DNA of 64,000 nucleotides. Origin: Bubalus kerabau. Its lineage: Eukaryota > Chordata > Mammalia > Artiodactyla > Bovidae. Where the stretch lies: contig NC_073626.1 in assembly GCF_029407905.1 (NCBI RefSeq), forward strand, positions 79,015,482-79,079,481, read 5' to 3'. Position 1 is the first letter of the stretch; every line of letters starts with the position of its first letter. The notes under the pieces are model-generated. The model was given only the letters and a program-made list of their open reading frames with translations. It made no database searches and was not told the DNA's origin. Of the stretch, positions 48,558-58,952 are shown one piece after another. A program made the position numbers and the translations under genes.

Positions 48558-50250
48558 AGTTGGACTATAAGGAAGGTTGAGTGCCTAAAAATTGATGCTT
48601 TCAAACTGTGGCACTAGAGGAGTCTCTTGAGAATCACATAGACAGCAAGGAGGTCAAACCAGTCTATCCTAAAGGAAATCAACTCTGAATATTCATTGGA
48701 AGGACTGATGCTGAAGCTGAAACTCCAATACTGTGGCCACCTGATACAAAGAGCTGACTCATTGGAAAAGACCCTGATGCTGGGAAAGATTGAGGGCAGG
48801 AGAAGAAGGTGGCCACAGATGATGAGATGGCTGCATGGCATCATCGACTCAGTGGACATAAATTAGAGCTAAACTCAGGAGATAGTAAAGGACAGGGAAG
48901 CCTGGCATGCTGTAGTCCATGGGGTTGCAAAGAGTTGGACATGACTGAGTGACTGAACAACAACACAACAGTAATCAAAACAGCATGGTATTGGTACAAA
49001 AACAGACATGTATCAAATGGGACAGGATAGAAAACCATGAAATAAACCCACACCCCTGTGATCAATTAACCTGCAACAAAAAAAGCAAGAATATACAATG
49101 GAGAAAGGACAGTCTCTTCAAGAAGAAATGCTCAGAAGACTGGACAACTATATATTAAATAATGAAAATGGAACACTATCAAACACTATACACAAAAGTA
49201 AACTCAGGATGCATTAAAGACAAAAATGTGATGCTAGACACTATAAAATGCTTAGAGGAAAACAGAACACTCTTTGACATAAACTGCAGCAATATCTTTT
49301 TGGATCCATCTCCTATAGTACTGAAAATAAAAACAAAAATAAACAAAAGGGGCCTAATTAAACATAAAAGTTTTTGCACAGCAAAGGAAACCATAAACAA
49401 GACAAAGAGACAACCCTCAGAATAGGAGAAAGTATTAGCAACTGAAGCAACCAATGAGAGATTAGTTTCCAAAACACACAATCAGTTCATGTAGCTCAGG
49501 ATTCAAAAAAATCACACCCAATAAAACAGACAGAAGACATATCTTTATAAACATTTCACCAAAGACAAAGTACAGATGACCAAAAAACACATGAAAAGAT
49601 GCTCAACATCATTAATTATTACAGAAATGCAAGTCAAACCTACAGTACAATTATCACCTCACACCAGTCAGAATGCCCATCATCAAAAATTCAAAAACAA
49701 TAAAAGCAAGAGAGGCTGTGGAGAAAGGTGAACTCTCTTGGACTGTGGGTGGGAATAAAAATTGCTAAAGCCACTGTGGAGAACAGTATAGAGGGTCCTG
49801 TGAAAACTGAAAATACAACTATCATATTACTCAGTAATCCAAGTACCACACACATAATCTGAGAAAACCATGATTCAGCAACCTGCATGCACCTGCAAAG
49901 CCACTGTGGCAGTATTTACAACAGCCAAGACATGAAGCAACCTAAATGCACATCAACAGATGAATGAATACACAAGATGCGGTCCATATATATAATGGCA
50001 TATTACCCATAAAAATGAATGAAACTGCGTCATATGCAGAGATTTGGCCTAACAGTCTAGCATACATAGTAAAGTAAGTCCAAAAGAGAAAAGCAAGTAT
50101 CGTATATTCACGCATAGGACTCTAGAAAAACAGTACAGATAAATTTATTTCCAAGGCAGGAATAGAAATGCAAACCTAGAGAATGGATATTTGGACATGA
50201 GGCTGGGAATGAGGGTGGGATGAATTGGAAGATTAGGAATGACATACACT

Positions 50251-50395
50251 GCTGCTGCTGCTAAGTCACTTCAGTCGTCTCCGACTCTGTGTGACCCCAT
50301 GGACAGCAACACACCAGGCTTCTCCGACCACAGGATTCTCTGACCACAGGATTCTCCAGGCAAGAATACTGGAATGGGTTGCCATTTCCTTCTCC
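50251..50395 (-). mobile_element. BovA monomer SINE
   Basis: Perfect 12-bp duplication atgacatacact at 50239-50250 and 50396-50407. It has a single monomer with (gct)n head and a private internal duplication of 'gaccacaggattctc'. In the 3' UTR of unit E. Confidence 0.92.
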
Positions 50396-51735
50396 ATGAC
50401 ATACACTACCACATGTAAAATAAATAGCTAGTGGATTCCTGCTATAGCACAGGGAGCTCAGCTCAGTGCATGTTGTGACCTAGATTGGCGAGATGGAGGG
50501 GCACTAGAGGATGGTCCATGAGGGAGGGAATATATTGTACATACAGCTGATCCACTTTGTTGTATAACAGAAACCAATACATTGTCAAGCAACTTTACTC
50601 CAATTAAAAAAAAACACACATAATCTTGGCAATAGATATAAAAATAACTTTTGACTAAATTTCATACTCATTTATGATAAAAAAAACTCTCAAGATAGGG
50701 GGATAGAGAAAACCTTCCTCAACATAGTAAAGGCCTTATATGAAAAACCCAAAGATAACATCAACCCAATGGTGAAAAGCTGAAAACATTTCCTATAAGA
50801 TCAGGATCAAGACAAGAATGTCTACTCTTACCACTTTTATTCAACATAGTATTGGAAGTCCTAGTCACAGCAATCAATGTAAAATAAATAAAGAAATTCA
50901 AATTGTAAAAGAAGAAACAAAACAATCACTGTTTGCAGCTGGCAGAATCCGATAAGTAGAAAAACTTACAGATGCTACCAGAAAAATCACTAGACTCATC
51001 AATAAATTTGATAAGGTTGCAGTAGAGAAAATTAACACACAGAAATCTGTTGCACTTCTAGAGACTAACATAAAAAGATTAAAAAGAGAAATTAAGGAAA
51101 CATCTCATTTACCACTGCATCAGAAAGAATAAAATACTAGAATAAATCTTCCCATATACTTCCCATATATACTCTGAAAACCATAAGACACTGATGAAAT
51201 AACTTGAAGATGATACAAACATATGGAAAGATAGATCATATTCTTGAATTGGAAGACTCAATATTGCTAAAATGACTATACTAACCAAGGCAATCTACAT
51301 GTTCAGTGCAATTACTATTGAATTACCAATGACATTCTTTACAGAACTAGAACAAAAAATTTTTAAATTTGTTTGGAAACACAAAAGATGCCCAATAACC
51401 AAAGAAATTCAGAGAAAGAAAAATGGAGCTACAGGAAATCAGACTCATTGGCTTCAAACTATACTACAAAGCTACAGAAGTCAAAACAGTATGGTACTGG
51501 CATCAAATAGACATATAGATGGAATAGGATAGGAAACCCAGAGATAAACTCACAGCACTACAATCAATTAACCTAGAACAAAGGGGGCAAGAATATACAA
51601 TGGAGAAAAAACAGCCTCTTCAAAACGTGGTGCTCAGAAGACTACACAACTACATGTAAAGATTGAAACTAGAACAGTACGAAATACCATACACAAAAGT
51701 AAACTCAAAAAGGATTAAAGACCCAAATATAATGC

Positions 51736-51864
51736 TGCTGTTGTTCAGTTGCCCGGTTGTCTCCAACTCTTTGTGACCCCATGGACTGCAGCACACCAGG
51801 CCTCCCTGTCCCTCACTATCTCCCAAAGTTTGCTCAAGTTCATGTCCATTGCATTGGTGATGTG
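51736..51864 (-). mobile_element. Short BovB 3' end
   Basis: 129 bp of BovB 3' terminus in reverse orientation ('gttcagttgcccggttgtct' onward). Perfect 13-bp duplication caaatataatgct at 51723-51735 and 51865-51877. Confidence 0.92.
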
Positions 51865-52639
51865 CAAATATAATGCTAGAGATTATAAAATTGTCAGAGG
51901 AAAGCATAGGCAGGACACTCTCTGACATAAACTCCAGCAATATCTTTTGGATCTACCTCCTACAGTAATGAAATTAAAATAAACACAGACAAATGGGACC
52001 CAATTAAAATTAAAAGCTGTGGAATAGTGCAGGAACTATAAACAAGACAGAAAGACAACCCTCAGATCAGGATAAGTATTATCAAAAGAAGTGACTGACA
52101 AGGGATTAATCTCCAAAATATAAAAACATTTCATATAGCTCAATATCCCAAAAAATCAAACAACCCAATCAAAAAAAGGGGCAGATGACACATCTCCAAA
52201 GACAATGTACAGATGGCCAGAAACGTCTGAAAAGATGCTCAACATCACTAATATTAGAGATGCAAATTGAACCTACGGTACAATTATTACTTCACACTTG
52301 TTAAAATGGCCAGCATCAGAATTCCACAAAAATAAATGCTGGAGAGGGTGAAGAGAAAAAAGAACCCTCTTGAACTTTTGGAAATGTAAACTGGTATAGG
52401 CACTGTGGAGAATAGCAAGGAAGTTCCCTTAAAAACTGAACATACAATTATCATATAACCCAGTAATCCCACGACTGGTCACATATCCTGAGAAAATGAT
52501 AATTCTCAGGATAATTTTAAAGACACATACATCTCCAATGTACACTGCAGGACAAATGAGCAACAACAGTCAGGATAAGTAAGCAACCTAAATGTTCACT
52601 GACAGATGAATGGATAAAGTAATCGTGGTACATATATAA

Positions 52640-53127
52640 AGCAGAGACATTACTTTGCCAACAAAGGTTCGTCTAGTCAAGGCTATGGTTTTTCCTGTGG
52701 TCATGTATGGATGTGAGAGTTGGACTGTGAAGAAGGCTGAGCACCAAAGAATTGATGCTTTTGAACTGTGGTGTTGGAGAAGACTCTTGAGAGTCCCTTG
52801 GACTGCAAGGAGATCCAACCAGTCCATTCTAAAGGAGATCGGCCCTGGGATTTCTTTGGAAGGAATGATGCTAAAGCTGAAACTCCAGTACTTTGGCCAC
52901 CTCATACGAAGAGTTGACTCATTGGAAAAGACTCTGATGCTGGGAGGGATTGGGGGCAGGAGGAGAAGGGGACGACAGAGGATGAGATGGCTGGATGGCA
53001 TCACTGACTCGATGGACATGAGTCTAAGTGAACTCCGGGAGTTGGTGAGGGACAGGGAGGCCTGGCGTGTTGCAATTCATGGGGTCGCAAAGAGTTGGAC
53101 ACAACTGAGCGACTGATCTGATCTGAT
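52640..53127 (+). mobile_element. BovB-10: young BovB 3' fragment
   Basis: Starts at 'agcagagacattactttgcc' and ends in the 'ctgatctgatctgatt' tail of young BovB. It keeps the longest undamaged BovB frame here, 153 codons (52655-53116), with VKKAEHQRIDAFELWCWRRL and ITDSMDMSLSELREL. No clear target duplication. It lies in unit F. Confidence 0.9.
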
Positions 53128-54122
53128 TACCCATAAAAAGGAACAAAACAGGGTCATTTGTAGAGATGTGGATGGATCTAGAGTCTGAAATATAGAGAGA
53201 AGTCAGAAAAAGAAAACCAAATGTCATATATTAATATATATATGTAGTCTCCAGAAAAATGGTACAGATAAACCTATTTCCAAGCAGAAACAGAGACAGA
53301 GACCTAGAGAATGGATATGTGGACACAGGGCAGGGGGTTGGAAAGGTGGGGTAGAATGAATTGGAAGACTGGGATTGACATATACTATAGTATGCAAAAT
53401 AAGTATCTAGTGGGAACCTGCTATAGCAGAGAGCTTAGCTCAGTGCTTTGCAGTGACCCAGGTGGGTGAGATGGAGGGTGCTTGGAGGAAGGTCCAAAAG
53501 GGAAGGTATATACGTACACATATAGCTGATTAACTTTGTTATACAACAAAAACCAATACAACATAGTAAAGCAACTGGACTCCAAATAAAAAATTTTATG
53601 ATCACAAGATATGTAATAGCTTTTTACCAGACTCTACATCCATTTATGATACAAACTCTCCAGAAAGGGGTAAAGAGGGATGCCTCATCAATATAATAAT
53701 GGCCATATATGAAAAACCCATAAATAACATATTCAATGGTGAAAAGCTGAAAGCATTTCCTCTAAAATCAAAAACAACCCAAAAAGTCTACTCTTACCAC
53801 ATTTATACAACATAATCTTGGAAATCCTAACCACAGTAATCAAAGTAAGAGAAATAAAGGAATTCATAGAAAATCCTAAAGATGCAAGCAGAAAACCACT
53901 AGAGCTCATCAATAAATCTGATAAGGTTGCAGGAAAGAAAATTAAAGCATAGAAATCTGCTGCACTTCAGTAGACTAATATCAAAAGATCAAAAGAAGGA
54001 ATTAAAGAAATAACTCATTTACCATTGCATCAAAAAGCATAAAACAACAAGGAGCAAACCTACCTAAGGAGGCAAAACACCTGTACTCTGAAAAGTATAA
54101 AATACTAATTAGGAGGAGGAGC

Positions 54123-54133
54123 CAAGATGGCGG
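54123..54133 (+). promoter_or_regulatory. YY1-like site at the start of the L1-H 5' UTR
   Basis: CAAGATGGCGG lies 11 bp into the element. In human L1 the same motif near +13 to +21 binds YY1 and sets the transcription start (established knowledge). The like position supports a similar role here by inference. Confidence 0.7.
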
Positions 54134-54449
54134 AGGAGTAGGACGGAGAGAACACTTTCTCCCCCACAAATTCATCAAAAGAGCATTTAAACGTCGAGTA
54201 AATTCCACAAAACAACTTCTGAATGCCGGCAGAGGACATCAGGCACCCAGAAAAGCAACCCAACTCTTCGAAAGGAGGTAGGAAAAAATATAAAAGACAA
54301 AAAAAGAGACAAAAGAGGGAGGGACGGAGTTCCGTCCCTTGAAGGGAGTCTTAAAAAGAGAAGTTTCCAAACACCAGGAAACCTTCTCATTGCCGAATCT
54401 GTGCCGAGCTTTGGAAGCACAGAGGGCAACATAAAAGGGAGAAAAAAAA

Positions 54450-55262
54450 TAAATAAACAATTAAAAATCACAGATTGTGAGCCCTACGGTAACTCCCCCA
54501 GCGGAGAAGCAGCGCAGACGCCTGCACACGGCATTAGCAAGCGGGGGCTGGGCAGGGAAGCGGGGCGCGGGCTGTGTCCCTTAGAGTAAGAATCGGCCCG
54601 AATGTCCTGAGCGCTATCTGAGCGAAATAATTTGGGCTAGCAAACCAGACTGTGGGATATCTACCACGCGAAAAGCCAGCCCTAACCTAAGACACCACCA
54701 GGCCCGCGCACAGAACAAAGGACTGAACAGAGATAGCCGGTTGCAGACCTTCCCCCTCCGGTGACAGGCAGCCAGAGCCGTAAGGGGGCAATCGCAGCCC
54801 AAGAGAGACACTATCTATAAAACTGTAAGCAGGCTTCTTTGCTAACTAAAACTTCTTGGGGGTCTGGACGGTCAACATCTGCCTAAGAAGGTGCGCCAGT
54901 TTTACACCCAGATAACCGAGTGGCGGGGAGGCGATAAGTCGCAGCATTGGCGCCCGCCAAACACATCACCTGAGCTGCTCGGACCTGGGAAGAGCACAAA
55001 ACGCAGGCCCAACCGAGTCTGCGCCTCTGAGGACTACCCGAGTGCCTGAACCTGAGCGGCTTGGACCTGGGAGCTCAGCCCAGGGCCAGCCTCTGATTGT
55101 TCCCGGCGGAACAACCTAGAGCCCGAGCAGTGTGGGCAGGGAGGCTACACGTGAGCGCCGTGAGCGGGGGCAGACCCAGTGTGGCTGAGGCACTGCGAGA
55201 GCACGCCAGTGTTATCTGTTTGCAGCATCCCTCCCTCCCTCCCCACGGTGTGACTGAACAAG
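54450..55262 (+). promoter_or_regulatory. GC- and CpG-richer part of the L1-H 5' UTR (putative promoter region)
   Basis: This stretch is much richer in G, C and CpG than anything else in the window ('gcgggggctgggcagggaag', 'gccgtgagcgggggcagacc'). It is the likely internal promoter and CpG-methylation target of the element. No TATA box was identified. Confidence 0.55.
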
Positions 55263-55436
55263 TGAGCCTAAATAAAATTTAAAAAAAAGTGTCCTCCACC
55301 GCCCCCTTTGTGTCAGGGCGGGAACCAGACACTGAAGAGACCAGCAAACAGAAGAAGCTATAACAGAGGGAAACGCCTTGGAAGCTACAGGCCATAGATT
55401 AAAACCCTGTGGTTACTACGGACTACATAGGATCTT

Positions 55437-55463
55437 TTTTTTTTTTTTTTTTTTAACCTGAGG

Positions 55464-55508
<45 letters not shown>

Positions 55509-55621
55509 TATTTTATTTTTAAACTTTACATAACTGTATTAGATTTGCCAAATATCAAAATGAATCCGCCACAGGTATACATGTGTTCCCCATCCTGAAC
55601 CCTCCTCCCTCCTCCCTCCCC
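55437..55621 (-). mobile_element. Antisense 5'-truncated L1 3' end nested in the L1-H 5' UTR
   Basis: Duplication AGGATCTT at 55429-55436 and 55622-55629. The reverse complement matches the L1-H 3' end ('caggatggggaacacatgta' and so on; compare 63009-63080) with several differences, so it comes from a related subfamily. Its poly(A) reads as 36 T (55468-55503), then a 13-nt non-T block aacctgaggcagg (55455-55467), then 20 T (55435-55454). Confidence 0.9.
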
Positions 55622-55739
55622 AGGATCTTGAGAAATATAAGTCAGACCAAGGAACTAGCCAAAAATGAACTGAACCCACAATACTCACAACAAAACCAGA
55701 GAAAGACCTAGATATATTTTTACTATTTTTACGATCAAT

Positions 55740-56990
55740 CTTTCTTTTTTTTTTTAATTAAAAAAAATTTTTAAGTCCTCTATTGTCCTTTAATTTTCAC
55801 TTTTATAACTATTACTTTGCAAAAAAAAAAAAAAGACCCTATTTTTTTTTCTTCTTCAGCAAACTTCATATATATATTTTATAATTTTTTGACCATGTTT
55901 TGTTTTGTTTTGTTTTGTTTTTTTTCTTTTTCTTCTTTTCTTTAACATTGTATTTTTGAAATTCCAAACTCTGCTCTAGATTTTTAATTTTAGCCTTTTG
56001 GTATATGTTATCAATTTTGTACCTATAGTTTTTTTCATAATTTCTGTGACTTTTTTTTCCCTCTGTTTCTTTCTCTTCTTCTTTTGTATAACATTGTATA
56101 TCTGCAATTCCAAACTCTACTCAAGATTTTTAATTTATGCTTTTTGGTATTTGATATCAATTCTGTACCTGTATTTTCTTTATAATTTTTGCGACATTGT
56201 TTTTGCTGGTTTGTTTGTTTTCTCTCTTTATTTTTCTTCTTCTTTTTTTTAACATTGTATTTTTGAAATTCCAAACTCTACTCTAGATTTTTAACTTGTG
56301 CTTTTTGGTATTAGTTATCAATTTTGTACCTGTAGTTTCCTTATAATTTTCGCGACCTTGTTTGTTTTTCTTTGTTCGTTTTTTCTTTCTTTTCCTTCTT
56401 CTTTTCTTTAACATCGTATTTTTGAAATTCCAAACTCTACTCTAGATTTTTAATTTTAGCCTTTTGGTATATGTTATCAATTTTGTACATATAGTTTTTT
56501 TTTTATAATTTCTGTGACTTTTTTTTCTTTCTTTTTTTCCCCCTCTGTTTCTTTCTCTTCTTCTTTTATATAACATCATACATCTGCAATTCCAAACTCT
56601 ACTCAAGATTTTTAATTTATGCTTTTTGGTATTTGATATCAATTTTGTACCTGTATTTTCTTTATAATTTTTGCGACATTGTTTTTGTTGGTTTGTTTGT
56701 TTTCTCTCTTTATTTTTCTTCTTCTTTTTTTTTAACATTGTATTTTTGAAATTCCAAACTATACTCTAGATTTTTAATTTTTGCTTTCTGGTATTAGTTA
56801 TCAATTTTGTACCTGTAGTTTCTTTATAATTTTCGCAACCTTGTTTGTTTTTCTTTGTTTGTTTTTTCTCTCTTTCTTTTCCTTCTTCTTTTCATTAACA
56901 TCGCATTTTTGAAATTCCAAACTCTACTCTAGATTTTTAATTTTTGCTTTTATGTATTTGTTACCAATTTTGTACCTTTAAGAACCCAAT
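55740..56990 (+). repeat. T-rich tandem repeats in the L1-H 5' UTR
   Basis: Seven copies of a ~160-bp monomer begin with 'aacatTgtatttttgaaatt' or variants at about 55945, 56091, 56251, 56409, 56571, 56733 and 56898. Each has 'ccaaactctactctagattt' and 'tatcaattttgtacct' blocks separated by T- and C-rich linkers. Monomers 2 and 5 share 'ctgcaattcc' and 'tactcaagattt'; 1 and 4 share 'agccttttggtatatgtt'; 3 and 6 share 'ggtattagttatc'. The higher-order period is therefore three monomers (~470-490 bp). Confidence 0.85.
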
Positions 56991-57975
56991 CTTCAGGACC
57001 CATTTTTCACTAGAGAACGAGATTGCTGGCTTGACTGCTGTCTCTCCTTTTGGACTCTCCGTTTTCTCCACCAGGTCGCCTGTATCTCCTCCCTAACCCC
57101 TCTCTACTCTACCCAACTCTGTGAATTTCTGTGTGTTCCAGACGGTGGAGAACACTTAGGGAACTGATTACTGGCTGGATCTGTCTCCCTCCTTTTCATT
57201 TCCCCCTTTTATCCTTCTGGCCACCTCTGTCTCCTGCCTCCTTCTTCTCTTCTCTGTATAACTCCATGAACATCTCTGAGCGGTCCAGTTGTGGAGTGCA
57301 CATAAGGAAGTGACTACTGGCTAGCCCACTCTCTCCACTATTGATTCCACCTCATCTCATTTGGGTCACCTCTAACTCCCTCCTCCCACTTCTCTTCTCC
57401 ATGCAATGCTGTGAACCTCTCTGAGTGACCCTCACAGTAGAGAAACTTTTCATCTTTAACGTAGATGTTTTATCAATGGTGCTATATAGAAGGAGAAGTT
57501 TTGAAACTACTGTAAAAATAAGACCGATAACTGGAAGTAGGAGGCTTAAGTCCAAACCCTGACTCCAGGGAACTCCTGACTCCAAGGAACATTAATTGAC
57601 AGGAACTCATCAAACGCCTCCATACCGACACTGAAACCAAGCACCACACAAGGGCCAACAAGTTCCAGGGCAAGACATACCAAGCAAATTCTCCAGCAAC
57701 AAAGGAACACAGCCCTGAGCTTCAAGATACAGGCTGCCCAAAGTCACCCCAAAACCATAGACATCTCATAACTCATTACTGGACATTTCATTACAGTCCA
57801 GAGAGAAGAAATACAGCTCCATCCACCAGAACATCGACACAACCTTCCCTAACCAGGAAACCTTGACAAGCCACCTGTACAAACCCACACACAGTGAGGA
57901 AACACCACAATAAAGAGAACTCCACAAACTGCCAGAATACAGAAAGGACACCCCAAACTCAGTAATTTAAACAAG

Positions 57976-58901
57976 ATGAAGAGACAGAGGAATAGCCAGC
58001 AGATAAAGGAACAGGATAAATGCCCACCAAACCAAACAAAAGAGGAAGAGATAGGGAATCTACCTGATAAAGAATTCCGAATAATGATAGTGAAATTGAT
58101 CCAAAATCTTGAAATTAAAATGGAATCACAGATAAATAGCCTGGAGGCAAGGATTGAGAAGATGCAAGAAAGGTTTAACAAGGACTTAGAAGAAATAAAA
58201 AAGAGTCAATATATAATGAATAATGCAATAAGTGAAATTAAAAACACTCTGGAGGCAACAAATAGTAGAATAACAGAGGCAGAAGATAGGATTAGTGAAT
58301 TAGAAGATAGAATGGTAGAAATAAATGAATCAGAGAGGATAAAAGAAAAACAAATTAAAAGAAATGAGGACAATCTCAGAGACCTCCAGGACAATATTAA
58401 ATGCTACAACATTCGAATCATAGGGGTCCCAGAAGAAGAAGACAAAAAGAAAGACCATGAGAAAATACTTGAGGAGATAATAGTTGAAAACTTCCCTAAA
58501 ATGGGGAAAGAAATAATCACCCAAGTCCAAGAAACCCAGAGAGTCCCAAACAGGATAAACCCAAGGCAAAACACCCCAAGACACATATTAATCAAATTAA
58601 CAAAGATCAAACACAAAGAACAAATATTAAAAGCAGCAAGGGAAAAACAACAAATAACACACAAGGGAATACCCATAAGGATAACAGCTGATCTTTCAAT
58701 AGAAACTCTTCAAGCCAGGAGGGAATGCAAGACATACTTAAAATGATGAAAGAAAATAACCTACAGCCCAGATTATTGTACCCAGCAAGGATCTCATTCA
58801 AGTATGAAGGAGAAATCAAAAGCTTTTCAGACAAGCAAAAGCTGAGAGAATTCTGCACCACCAAACCAGCTCTTCAACAAATACTAAAGGATATTCTCTA
58901 G
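57976..58901 (+). pseudogene. L1-H ORF1 (ORF1p), broken by one frameshift
   Basis: ORF1p is the trimeric RNA-binding protein that coats L1 RNA in the cytoplasmic particle. The frame starts MKRQRNSQQIKEQDKCPPNQ. Heptad-like coiled coil spans about residues 40-125 (IQNLEIKMESQINSLEARIE ... EAEDRISELEDRMVEIN). The RRM region includes NIRIIGVPEEEDKK (about residues 144-157). The C-terminal domain includes PRHILIKLTKIKHKEQILKA. One base lost near 58728 ('gaatgcaag' for gaatggcaag) gives early stop at 58746 (256 codons). In the shifted frame the lost end QPRLLYPARISFKYEGEIKS continues to a stop at 58899-58901. The intact length would be about 308 residues. Confidence 0.92.
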
Positions 58902-58952
58902 ACAGGAAACACAAAAACGGTGTATAAATTCGAACCCAAAACAATAAAGTAA

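Larger units (their letters stand above)
45945..48967 (+). mobile_element. BovB-9: 5'-truncated BovB with nested BovB pieces and a SINE
   Basis: Perfect 10-bp duplication acagtaatca at 45935-45944 and 48968-48977. Outer parts are 45945-~46082, ~46999-48252 and ~48558-48967. The catalytic motif reads YSDD ('tattcagatgac', about 47896). Frames are heavily damaged. It is inserted in unit E. Confidence 0.85.
45131..50611 (+). repeat. L1 array unit E
   Basis: Starts at 'atgataatctcattagatac' and ends 'caagcaactttactccaatt' plus A. About 2.3 kb without BovB-9 and a BovA. The 5' part resembles unit D (gtttgcagttgac at 45402-45414, as at 40027-40039). The 3' part resembles unit B (tggtccatgagggaggg at 50512-50528 and 35423-35439). 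It therefore looks chimeric. Confidence 0.82.
50612..53592 (+). repeat. L1 array unit F
   Basis: Starts near 'aatcttggcaatagatataa' and ends 'gcaactggactccaaataaa'. About 2.35 kb without inserts. It shares private variants with unit C: aatcaatgtaaaa at 50872-50884 and gttcccttaaaaactga at 52423-52439 (C: 38745-38761). Confidence 0.85.

Noticed and set aside
56035..56738. Lysine-rich minus-strand frames (KKKKKNKERKQTNQQKQ type)
   Set aside because: They are translations of the T-rich tandem repeats in the L1-H 5' UTR; similarity between the two frames comes from the repeat itself.
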